This document shows positions 5,774-11,753 of a stretch of DNA of 11,753 nt, in pieces. Under the pieces are notes generated by a model. That model made no database searches, was not told the DNA's origin, and saw only the letters and a list, made by a program, of their open reading frames with translations. Origin of the DNA: Bacteroidales bacterium. GTDB taxonomy: Bacteria > Bacteroidota > Bacteroidia > Bacteroidales > UBA12481. Within the stretch, counting starts at the first letter, position 1, and each line of letters starts with the position of its first letter. Location of the stretch: positions 1 through 11,753 of the forward strand of contig JAQWAJ010000009.1 of assembly GCA_028707745.1 (NCBI GenBank). The letters run 5' to 3'. Position numbers and translations under genes: made by a program.

Positions 5774-7602
5774 GAAAAGAAAAGAGTCTTTCTGAAATGT
5801 TTGAGCAGGCGCGCGAGGAAGCGCGGAAGATTCCGGTCGGCGAAGTGAAATCGTTGCTGGAGTCGGGCCAAACATCTCCCCTGGCATCCAAACCTTCATA
5901 CCGGCCCCGACGGATCATACGATTGTTTAATCCGTTAAAATTTTTCATCATGATCACACCAATTATTCTGATAACAGCAGGTTTATTAAACTGGAATACA
6001 GATCGTAATGTCCCGGTAGAACAACCTGAACAGATCAAAGCTGAACAGACAAACCAATCCACCAGTACAACAAAAACCGAAGCTGCCTTGATAAAACCTC
6101 GACCGGCTGACAGACCAACGGTTCCTGAACCGGCAGCTATACCTGATTTCAATCCGGGGGTGCCGGTTGAAGCAGCTCAACCCGTTCAAAAGGATACGAT
6201 TCTGGCAGGTGTAATCCTGGATCTGTCGAAAGAAGAGTTAACCCGGTTGGGATTTATGTTCGATGACGAGGGATACTATTATCTGAATCAGCTACCGGAT
6301 GGATCCAAAATGAACTGCTGGAGCTATAAAGGTCAGTATGGAGGATCGTTTGGCTTTGGTTCCGGTGGTTATGTCAATCCATCTAATAAAGCAGCGCTAC
6401 GGAATCTCGATTTCTACCCGGTGTTAACCACCAATTTGAGTGGCGAGGATTTTTACCCGATCGATCAGGTTGCTGCTCAGGTAAATAAATCATTCGAGTT
6501 AATGAATGATACGTTGGTGCCCGTATTGTTCACTAAAGGTAAACTTGGGGGGTATCAGACAGAGGATAAACTAGTCTGGTTCAAAGTATCGGATAGTTTT
6601 TTCGAACGACTGAAGACAGAACGGTCTGAGCAATCACAGCTCCTGTATAACCGGGTTAAAGAACTGAATAACAATACAGCTCACTCCAACCGGGTAGTTT
6701 ATGATTTTCTTCCTGCCATTCAGTTGACAAACGCCATTCGATTAAAACCTGAAGTTTTACGATGTATGGGGGTCAACTACTCTGCTAAGGCAATCGATGT
6801 AACAATCAGAGCCATTGAGTATTGGTTCAATATTCATTTATGGATTGAAAATGATCAGACTGTTTTTCAAGCAATACCTACAGAGGTAAGTCCGATAAAA
6901 ACACCGGAGGATACTCTGCTGCCTACAACGGAGAGCATCGTTTTATTGGGGATCTCCAATTTTGGATCCATTAAAATGGTTGACATGCCCACGCGTGTGT
7001 ATCGCCAGTTAAACAAGAAAGATTTGACATTCGAGCAGTACCTGGATTTATGTATCCCGGTTATTGTTGATAGTAAAGCAATTAGCTCAAACGGAAAAGA
7101 AACTATTCTGTGGATTTACCCTAATGAACGTTTTTTCAGTTGTCTGCCTCCGGAAATCGCTGAGCCTATGCGGAAGGAATTCAACTATCAATTGAAAAAA
7201 ATGAATCCGGATTCCAGTCCCGTGATGGGTGGAAGCATAGGAATTGGGAATAATACCCAACAAAAAGACACTGTAAATGAAGCTATTGAGCCGGTTCCCT
7301 GTGTCTATTTCACCAACCTGTGTGAAACGATTCCCGGCCTGGATTACATCAATCTTTATCCTAATCCGGCTTCAGACAAAATCAATGTCGATCTGGTTTT
7401 ACAGGCAGCCAGGAAAATCCGCTTCCGGGTGTTTGACCTGGGGGGCAGGGTGATCAGCGATGATGGAGCGGTTGAGAATTACCCCACGGGTGGGCGGTTT
7501 ACCCATCAGCTCGATGTGTCGTCCTTACAAAAAGGGTTTTATCTGCTGGTGTTGACCGATGAGGAGGGGGCCAGAATGACCAGGCGGTTTATCAGGGAAT
7601 AA
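5770..7602 (+). CDS. Single-pass membrane protein with T9SS sorting domain, putative anti-sigma factor
   Basis: A 610-residue protein of unassigned family. Residues 1-50 are charged and lack a signal peptide. They include SLSEMFEQAREEARKIPVGE, resembling the short cytoplasmic heads of membrane proteins encoded after sigma factors. Residues about 52-75 form one membrane helix (FFIMITPIILITAGLL), followed by a Thr/Pro/Glu-rich linker to about 130. Residues 130-525 form a periplasmic or external region I do not recognise, with segments such as LDLSKEELTRLGF and GGSFGFGSGGY. From 527 to the end is a T9SS type A sorting domain: NLYPNPASDKINVDL, VFDLGGRVIS, LDVSSLQKGFYLLVL, then MTRRFI. The ATGA overlap and strong ribosome site tie its production to the sigma factor. 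Anti-sigma function is inferred from arrangement and topology. A sorting domain on a protein with an uncleaved anchor is odd, because T9SS cargo normally has a cleavable signal peptide. Confidence 0.88.
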   Translation: MRKEKSLSEMFEQAREEARKIPVGEVKSLLESGQTSPLASKPSYRPRRIIRLFNPLKFFIMITPIILITAGLLNWNTDRNVPVEQPEQIKAEQTNQSTSTTKTEAALIKPRPADRPTVPEPAAIPDFNPGVPVEAAQPVQKDTILAGVILDLSKEELTRLGFMFDDEGYYYLNQLPDGSKMNCWSYKGQYGGSFGFGSGGYVNPSNKAALRNLDFYPVLTTNLSGEDFYPIDQVAAQVNKSFELMNDTLVPVLFTKGKLGGYQTEDKLVWFKVSDSFFERLKTERSEQSQLLYNRVKELNNNTAHSNRVVYDFLPAIQLTNAIRLKPEVLRCMGVNYSAKAIDVTIRAIEYWFNIHLWIENDQTVFQAIPTEVSPIKTPEDTLLPTTESIVLLGISNFGSIKMVDMPTRVYRQLNKKDLTFEQYLDLCIPVIVDSKAISSNGKETILWIYPNERFFSCLPPEIAEPMRKEFNYQLKKMNPDSSPVMGGSIGIGNNTQQKDTVNEAIEPVPCVYFTNLCETIPGLDYINLYPNPASDKINVDLVLQAARKIRFRVFDLGGRVISDDGAVENYPTGGRFTHQLDVSSLQKGFYLLVLTDEEGARMTRRFIRE

Positions 7603-7620
7603 GCCGCCTCTTACCTTATT
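7598..7620. terminator. Short stem shared by two convergent genes
   Basis: AATAAG (7598-7603) and CTTATT (7615-7620) form a 6-base-pair stem with an 11-base loop, followed on the plus strand by a T-rich run (TTTTT at 7619-7623). The stop codons of both convergent genes are inside the arms, and only 13 bases separate the coding regions. A weak bidirectional terminator is plausible but the stem is AT-rich. Confidence 0.35.
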
Positions 7621-7990
7621 TTTCCAGTACCACCACCGCATTCGCCCACTCTTTAATATGCGAGATGGACACGTGAATGGTTTTGATGCCTTTCTCTTCG
7701 GTTATCTCTTTGGCTTTTCCGGAGAGGCGGATTTCGGGTTTGCCAAGCTCGACATGAATCACTTCAATCTGGTTGAATCCGATGCCGCCGGTGAATCCGG
7801 TGCCTAAAGCTTTTACATAAGCCTCTTTAGCCGCAAAACGGGCTGCATAAAACGGGGCGGGATCGCGGTAGGAATCACAGTAAACGATCTCATCCGGAGT
7901 AAAGGCCCGTTGTTTGAATGCATCACCCTTAGAAACAAACCTGCGGATGCGCTCCACTTCGATAATGTCTGTGCCGATGCCGAAAATCAT
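7616..7990 (-). CDS. acpS: Holo-[acyl-carrier-protein] synthase
   Basis: AcpS moves the 4'-phosphopantetheine arm of CoA onto the conserved serine of apo-acyl carrier proteins in the cytoplasm, using Mg2+. The chosen ATG at 7990 gives 124 residues, the normal length for these small trimeric enzymes. It opens directly with IFGIGTDIIEVERI, in which Asp8 is the metal ligand. RFAAKEAYVKALGTG holds Glu56, the second metal ligand, and the C-terminal HVSISHIKEWANAVVV strand is typical. An upstream in-frame start at 8017 would add nine hydrophobic residues with no family counterpart. It is the last gene of a minus-strand cluster containing a carrier protein two genes upstream, an obvious substrate. 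If it is the only AcpS in the genome it must also serve fatty acid synthesis, which this window cannot show. Confidence 0.95.
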   Translation of the reverse strand: MIFGIGTDIIEVERIRRFVSKGDAFKQRAFTPDEIVYCDSYRDPAPFYAARFAAKEAYVKALGTGFTGGIGFNQIEVIHVELGKPEIRLSGKAKEITEEKGIKTIHVSISHIKEWANAVVVLEK

Positions 7991-8043
7991 GGCATAAAGA
8001 TAGAAGAAAAGGCTCAAGGATGAAAGGTCAAAGCCTTACTCCG

Positions 8044-9291
8044 TCATTGACCATACCGCTCTATGATCTCTTCCTTCGTTTTTCCGAGTATCTCGTATTT
8101 CCTGCCTACTTTGATGAACCGGTCGATGGCTTTCAGCAGGTGATTGGTGTTATGACTTGCCGATATCTGCGTGCGGATACGCGCCTGTCCGTTTGGAACC
8201 ACCGGGAAGAAGAATCCGATGGCATAAATTCCCTCGGAATAGAGATCCCGCGATACATCCTGAGCCAGCTTGGCATTGAAAAGCATTACAGGCACTATAG
8301 GTGTTGTACCCTCCTTGATAATAAAACCTGCTTCGGTCAGGAGTTTCCTCCAAAGCAACGTATTCTGTTCCAGCTTATCGCGGAGTTCCGTGCTTTCATT
8401 TAACAGGTCGAGCACCTTCAATACCCCTGAAATCACCACGGGGGCAATGGTATTTGAAAACAGATAGGGGCGGGCCTTCTGCCGGCACATCTGAACAATT
8501 TCTTTACGGCCCGATACGCATCCTCCGGAAGCCCCGCCCAGCGCTTTCCCAAACGTGGTGGTGATGATATCCACTTTACCATGAACCCCGAAATGTTCAG
8601 GAGTTCCGCGTCCGGTTTTGCCGATAAAACCAGAGGCATGCGATTCATCGATCAACAGCATGGCGTCGTATTTTTCGCATAATTCCACGAGTTCATCGAC
8701 CCTGGCCATGTCTCCGTCCATCGAGTAAACGCCGTCATTCACAACCACTTTCAGGCGCTTATCGGCATGGAGCCTGAGCTTTTCCTCCAGATGCTCCATG
8801 TTGGAGTGCTTGAATGTGTCGTGCATAGCCGAGCAGAGGCGGATACCATCCCCGAGGGAGGCATGAACCAGACGATCGGAGATGATCACATCATCCTGGT
8901 TCAGGATAGCCTCAAAAACACCGGCGTTGGCATCCATGCAGGAGGGGAAGAGAATGGTGTCCTCGGTGCCAAGAAACTCGGTCATCCTGCGCTCCAGCTC
9001 GCGATGGATATCCTGGGTGCCACAGATGAATCGCACGGACGACATTCCGTAACCGCGGGTATCCAGTCCTTCATGTACCGCCTTGATCACTTCCGGGTGG
9101 TTCGAAAGTCCCAGATAGTTGTTTGCACAGATGTTAATGACCTTTTTTGTGACTGATCCAGCCGGGAATTCCACTTCGATATCCGCAGCCTGACTGGAAT
9201 GAATGAACCGTTCCTGCTTGAAAAGCCCGGCGTTGACAATGGCATCAAGCTGATCGGTATAGGTTTTTTTTGTTTGTTCAGAGTATCCCAT
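8044..9291 (-). CDS. KBL-like alpha-oxoamine synthase, divergent paralog of glycine C-acetyltransferase
   Basis: A PLP enzyme of the alpha-oxoamine synthase family, which joins an amino acid to an acyl thioester with loss of CO2 or, in KBL, without it. The 415 residues are closest to KBL: CANNYLGL at 55-62, SVRFICGTQDIH, DGVYSMDGD from 186, DESHASGF from 215 with Asp215 and His218 for PLP, TTFGKALGGA with PLP-binding Lys249, and PVVPNGQARIR with carboxylate-binding Arg373. It differs from canonical KBL at LVHASLGDG (usually LNHASIIDG) near residues 141-149 and has about 15 extra C-terminal residues. A second, canonical kbl lies upstream on the same strand. Neighbours are a carrier protein (44 bases upstream) and acpS (53 bases downstream), so the acyl donor may be acyl-ACP. 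ATG 9291 is chosen; a GTG at 9339 overlapping the ACP stop would add 16 residues without homology. Most automatic pipelines would call it kbl. Glycine C-acetyltransferase activity remains possible. Confidence 0.9.
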   Translation of the reverse strand: MGYSEQTKKTYTDQLDAIVNAGLFKQERFIHSSQAADIEVEFPAGSVTKKVINICANNYLGLSNHPEVIKAVHEGLDTRGYGMSSVRFICGTQDIHRELERRMTEFLGTEDTILFPSCMDANAGVFEAILNQDDVIISDRLVHASLGDGIRLCSAMHDTFKHSNMEHLEEKLRLHADKRLKVVVNDGVYSMDGDMARVDELVELCEKYDAMLLIDESHASGFIGKTGRGTPEHFGVHGKVDIITTTFGKALGGASGGCVSGRKEIVQMCRQKARPYLFSNTIAPVVISGVLKVLDLLNESTELRDKLEQNTLLWRKLLTEAGFIIKEGTTPIVPVMLFNAKLAQDVSRDLYSEGIYAIGFFFPVVPNGQARIRTQISASHNTNHLLKAIDRFIKVGRKYEILGKTKEEIIERYGQ

Positions 9292-9305
9292 AGTGTTAGG
9301 TTTTA

Positions 9306-9333
9306 AACAGGACGGTTCTCTGGTCGCCCTGTT
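9306..9333 (-). repeat. Hairpin between the carrier-protein and oxoamine synthase genes
   Basis: AACAGG (9306-9311) pairs with CCTGTT (9328-9333). After one mismatch the stem continues with C9313-G9326 and G9314-C9325. It fills most of the 44-base gap left when the synthase starts at ATG 9291, which supports that start over GTG 9339. There is no T-run on the minus strand, so it is more likely a processing or stability element than a terminator. Confidence 0.45.
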
Positions 9334-9335
9334 GT

Positions 9336-9584
9336 TCACAAAAATTCTAAAACAAGATTTGCGATCTTGGTAACATTGTCGAATGCTTCGGGCGTAGCAC
9401 GCTCATCAGGGATCGAGATTTTGTACTTTAATTCCAGGAACCGCTTCAGCGATACCATGGAGAAAGAATCGACCAAACCGCCTGAAATCAGGGGAGTGTC
9501 GTAAGTCAAGCCGCTATCTTCTTCAGCATATTCATCGATCACATACTGAAGGATGGTCTTTTTCATTTCGTTGCTGTCGGGCAT
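9336..9584 (-). CDS. Discrete acyl carrier protein
   Basis: An 82-residue acidic carrier protein of the phosphopantetheine-binding fold. Ser40 in GGLVDSFSMVSL is the attachment site for the arm. The motif is DSF with a following hydrophobic helix, unlike the GADSLD of the fatty acid synthesis ACP. This is therefore probably a specialised carrier, of the kind seen next to oxoamine synthases, D-alanine ligases or other pathway-specific enzymes. The fold is complete, with helix 1 (ILQYVIDEYA), the Ser40 loop, helix 2 (SLKRFLELKY) and helix 4 (NVTKIANLVLEFL). It lies between an acyl-CoA synthetase (95-base gap) and the KBL-like synthase, with acpS in the same cluster. I infer that it carries the acyl group used by one of these enzymes. 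Which acyl group it carries is not visible. Confidence 0.93.
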   Translation of the reverse strand: MPDSNEMKKTILQYVIDEYAEEDSGLTYDTPLISGGLVDSFSMVSLKRFLELKYKISIPDERATPEAFDNVTKIANLVLEFL

Positions 9585-9632
9585 TATTCGAAGTATTTAG
9601 TTGTTTCATTAGCGCGGGTTTATCTTAAAGAC

Positions 9633-9675
9633 GGGCGACCGCGGGTCGAATAAGGGGCAACCACGGGTCGCCCTT
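9633..9675. repeat. Palindromic GGGCGACC-type repeat between the synthetase and carrier-protein genes
   Basis: GGGCGACC (9633-9640) and GGTCGCCC (9666-9673) are perfect inverted copies. Smaller hairpins nest within: CGACC-GCG-GGTCG at 9636-9647, and a longer arm pairing 9653-9662 with 9666-9675 with one mismatch. The 95-base gap is otherwise unremarkable. Short palindromes with GGGCGACC/GGTCGCCC cores are, from general knowledge, common dispersed intergenic repeats in environmental bacteria. It would be transcribed with the cluster and could shape mRNA stability between the two genes. Confidence 0.6.
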
Positions 9676-9679
9676 ACGG

Positions 9680-11386
9680 TCAGTCATTCTCGAGAGTCGA
9701 AAGATCGCCGGTATCCTCACCCCATTCTTTGGCATGTAGGAGACGGCGCATGATTTTTCCGCTTCGTGTTTTAGGGAGTGTATCGACATACTCGATCTCC
9801 TGTGGCATGGCCAGGGGGGAGAGTTTCTTCCGGATGAAGTTCATGATTTCGAGCTCGAGCTCATCACTGGCAACAAATCCGGGTTTCAGGGTAATAAAGG
9901 CTTTTACTACTTCCATGTTGACTTCATCGGGTTTGGCTACTACTGCGGACTCGGCGACTGCTTTATGTTCGAGAAGTGCCGATTCAACTTCAAACGGACT
10001 CACCAAATGTCCGACGGTGTTGATGACATCATCATCACGCCCGATGAACCAGAAGTAACCATCCTGATCAATGGTAGAGCGGTCGCCAGTGAGATACCAA
10101 CCATTTCTGAATTTCTTCTGAAAGGTCTCTTCGTTTTTCCAGTAAGTTCTCAAACGAGCCGGCCAGTCGAACTGGAAGGCAATCAGCCCGGGCTTATTCA
10201 CCTCAGTGATAATTTCAAAAGTATCCGGGTCGAGCAAGGCCGCTGTAAGCCCCGGAAACACTTTACCCATGGATCCGGGTTTGATTTTCATCCCCGGGAA
10301 ATTGGAAATCATGATGGAACCGGTCTCTGTTTGCCAGTACGTATCATGGAATGGCTTACCAATCACCTTTTCCGACCATACCACGGCCTCGGCGTTAAGA
10401 GGTTCCCCGACGCTTGCCAGATGCCGCAAAGAGGAGAGATCGAATCGCTTAACCAGATTATCGCCTGCCTTCATCAGCGAACGAATGGCTGTCGGCGCGG
10501 AATACCACATCGAAATTTTATGTTTTTCGATAAACCGGTACCAGGTTTCAGCAGAAAATCCTGAATCTTTTACACATTGGGTGATACCCAGGCTCCAGGG
10601 TCCGATGATGCCATAGCTGGTGCCGGTAACCCATCCCGGATCGGCTGTGCACCAATACAGATCATCTTCCTGAAGATCAAGCGCCCATTTGGCAGTGAGA
10701 TACTGCGAGATCAATGAATAATGAACATGTTTGACCCCCTTGGGCTGGCCGGTAGTTCCTGATGTATAGTGAAGTAACGAAGGTGATTCTGCTTTGGTGG
10801 GAAACACATCGAGATGTTCTACCGGTAAGGCACGATCCAGCGAAAAGGCAATCTCTTTGGCTTTCAGGGCTTTAGTTCCATCGTCGTCAACCAGGATAAT
10901 ATACTGCAAATCGGGCAGTGTCGCCAGAATCTTCTGGATCTTAGGAGCGTGTTGTCGCGTGGTAAGAATGGCTTTGGTCCCGGCATTTTCCAACCTGATG
11001 AACAGGGATTCATCGCCGAAGGCAGAAAACAGGGGCTGGACGACTGCCCCGATTTTCAGAATGCCGAGCAGCCCGATATAGAGTTCGGGAATTTTATCCA
11101 TGAACAGACAGACCCGGTCACCGTCATGAATACCCAAGTTCCGTAGAAATGCTCCAATGGTGTTGCTCAGGATACGGATGTCGTTAAATGAATAGGTGCG
11201 CGTCGAGTTTTCATCGTGCCCTTCCCAGATGAGCGCTATTTTATCAGCTTTTCCAAGCTGACAGATCCTGTCGGAGCAATACCAGCCTATATTTATGGTG
11301 TCGCCGGGCCTGTACCCCAGCTCCTGTTCGGCAATCTTCCAGCTGAAATCATGGAGCCGATTGTCATACGATCCGATATTTGACAT
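9680..11386 (-). CDS. Acetyl-CoA synthetase-like acyl-adenylating enzyme
   Basis: A cytoplasmic ANL-superfamily ligase that activates a carboxylate with ATP to an acyl-adenylate and passes it to a thiol, normally CoA. At 568 residues it has the length of the short AcsA-type enzymes rather than the longer classical Acs. Motifs in order: P-loop-like HYTSGTTGQPKG at 206-217; DTYWQTETG at 348-356, where Trp351 sits at the position that shortens the acyl pocket in acetyl-CoA synthetases; GWYLTGD with Asp435; GRDDDVIN with hinge residues at 450-453; and LPKTRSGKIMRR with catalytic Lys544. Acetate or another short acid is therefore the likely substrate. GHLVSPFEVES at 459-469 lacks the Arg that classical Acs has after GH, possibly a subfamily trait. 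It heads the cluster with the ACP, oxoamine synthase and acpS, so acyl transfer to the ACP rather than CoA is a reasonable but unproven alternative. Confidence 0.93.
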   Translation of the reverse strand: MSNIGSYDNRLHDFSWKIAEQELGYRPGDTINIGWYCSDRICQLGKADKIALIWEGHDENSTRTYSFNDIRILSNTIGAFLRNLGIHDGDRVCLFMDKIPELYIGLLGILKIGAVVQPLFSAFGDESLFIRLENAGTKAILTTRQHAPKIQKILATLPDLQYIILVDDDGTKALKAKEIAFSLDRALPVEHLDVFPTKAESPSLLHYTSGTTGQPKGVKHVHYSLISQYLTAKWALDLQEDDLYWCTADPGWVTGTSYGIIGPWSLGITQCVKDSGFSAETWYRFIEKHKISMWYSAPTAIRSLMKAGDNLVKRFDLSSLRHLASVGEPLNAEAVVWSEKVIGKPFHDTYWQTETGSIMISNFPGMKIKPGSMGKVFPGLTAALLDPDTFEIITEVNKPGLIAFQFDWPARLRTYWKNEETFQKKFRNGWYLTGDRSTIDQDGYFWFIGRDDDVINTVGHLVSPFEVESALLEHKAVAESAVVAKPDEVNMEVVKAFITLKPGFVASDELELEIMNFIRKKLSPLAMPQEIEYVDTLPKTRSGKIMRRLLHAKEWGEDTGDLSTLEND

Positions 11387-11446
11387 GAAAGCCAGCGTTA
11401 AAGGTTTCTCCGATTAAAGTTATTGAATTATAGGGAATTAAAAAAA

Positions 11447-11474
11447 ATAAATTAAATGCACTGCTCATAATCAA
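11447..11474 (-). promoter_or_regulatory. Candidate promoter of the synthetase/ACP/oxoamine synthase/acpS cluster
   Basis: On the minus strand TTG (11474-11472) is followed after 17 bases by TAATTTAT (11454-11447), seven of eight matches to the Bacteroidota -7 box TAnnTTTG. The surrounding 60 bases are strongly AT-rich and lie between the kbl terminator hairpin and the synthetase start at 11386. The match is short and chance occurrence in AT-rich DNA is possible. Confidence 0.35.
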
Positions 11475-11486
11475 CAACTTATAACA

Positions 11487-11518
11487 AGAAGACCATACAT
11501 CAGGATGTATGGTCTTCT
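11487..11518 (-). terminator. Perfect 14-base-pair hairpin after kbl
   Basis: AGAAGACCATACAT (11487-11500) and ATGTATGGTCTTCT (11505-11518) form a perfect 14-pair stem with a four-base loop, 57 bases past the kbl stop. On the minus strand it is followed by TGTTATAAG rather than a clean T-run, so termination may be partial. It separates kbl from the synthetase cluster. An alternative role is mRNA 3'-end protection. Confidence 0.6.
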
Positions 11519-11575
11519 GTGTGTGGTTCATGTAACCCGCACACAACTAACGCGTTGCGTTGAAGTCTGGGTGTG

Positions 11576-11753
11576 CTAGATGACTTTCAGTTCGCGGCCA
11601 ACTTTTTCAAATGCGGCAACAGCTTTCTTAATATGATCGTGGGTATGGGCAGCAGAGAGCTGAACACGGATGCGGGCTTCCCCTTTCGGCACTACCGGGA
11701 CGTAGAAGCCGGTAACATAAATGCCTTCGGTTTGCAAACGTGTAGCCATTTCC
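11576..11753 (-). CDS. kbl: Glycine C-acetyltransferase (2-amino-3-ketobutyrate CoA ligase), C-terminal part
   Basis: KBL interconverts 2-amino-3-ketobutyrate plus CoA with glycine plus acetyl-CoA, the second step of threonine breakdown, using PLP. Only the last 58 residues are in the window; the rest continues past the right edge. The visible part contains LQTEGIYVTGFYVPVVPKG, then EARIRVQLSAAHTHDH with the carboxylate-binding Arg, and ends in VGRELKVI. This closely follows the C-terminus of known bacterial KBL proteins, including the terminal VI. The stop codon is TAG at 11578-11576. It lies upstream of and on the same strand as the divergent KBL-like gene ending at 8044, so the locus carries two related oxoamine synthases. 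No tdh gene is visible. Confidence 0.9.
   Translation of the reverse strand, partial: EMATRLQTEGIYVTGFYVPVVPKGEARIRVQLSAAHTHDHIKKAVAAFEKVGRELKVI

Noticed and set aside
8767..9156. 129-codon plus-strand frame antisense to the oxoamine synthase
   Set aside because: The minus-strand gene is intact and strongly conserved, so this frame is an opposite-strand by-product.
8044..9291. Serine palmitoyltransferase
   Set aside because: CANNYLGL, SVRFICGTQD and PVVPNGQARIR are of KBL type rather than SPT type, so sphingolipid synthesis is only an analogy for the gene layout.
9965..10564. 199-codon plus-strand frame inside the acetyl-CoA synthetase gene
   Set aside because: The minus strand encodes a full ANL enzyme with all motifs; the opposite frame has unlikely composition and no domain signs.
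11364..11546. 60-codon minus-strand frame upstream of the synthetase
   Set aside because: It spans the terminator hairpin and the AT-rich promoter-like region and resembles no protein.

Overview
The window looks like chromosomal DNA from a member of the Bacteroidota, probably an uncultured Bacteroidales-like lineage. The main evidence is a type IX secretion (T9SS) C-terminal sorting domain, a Kdo transferase with a GGGFGKGIHN-type motif, an adenosylcobalamin-dependent ribonucleotide reductase, promoter-like TAnnTTTG boxes and a general lack of Shine-Dalgarno sequences. There is no phage, transposase, CRISPR array, tRNA or rRNA. The taxonomic placement is inferred from protein features, not from a database search.

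Layout. Plus strand, left to right: (1) a secreted, probably beta-barrel protein of unknown function, followed 6 bases later by waaA/kdtA (lipid A Kdo transferase); (2) a 197-base gap that can fold into several hairpins, leading into nrdJ, a single-gene class II ribonucleotide reductase; (3) a 260-base spacer dominated by a very long inverted repeat (37 perfectly matched bases per arm) that encloses a second, widespread-type palindrome; (4) an ECF-type sigma factor with a repeat-built C-terminal tail, overlapping by ATGA a 610-residue single-pass membrane protein that ends in a T9SS sorting domain. These last two look like a sigma/anti-sigma pair.

Minus strand, read right to left: the last 58 codons of a canonical glycine C-acetyltransferase (kbl), its hairpin terminator, then a four-gene cluster: an acetyl/acyl-CoA synthetase, a discrete acyl carrier protein, a second and divergent KBL-like alpha-oxoamine synthase, and AcpS, the enzyme that arms carrier proteins with phosphopantetheine. 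An adenylating enzyme, a carrier, a carrier-activating enzyme and a PLP-dependent acyl/amino acid condensing enzyme form a coherent set. I infer that the divergent paralog may take its acyl group from the carrier protein and make an alpha-amino ketone, while the neighbouring kbl does ordinary threonine/glycine metabolism.

The two most interesting loci are the sigma factor with its T9SS-domain membrane partner, and the synthetase/ACP/oxoamine synthase/AcpS cluster. The repeats around and inside the sigma gene, and between genes of the minus-strand cluster, are worth separate attention.
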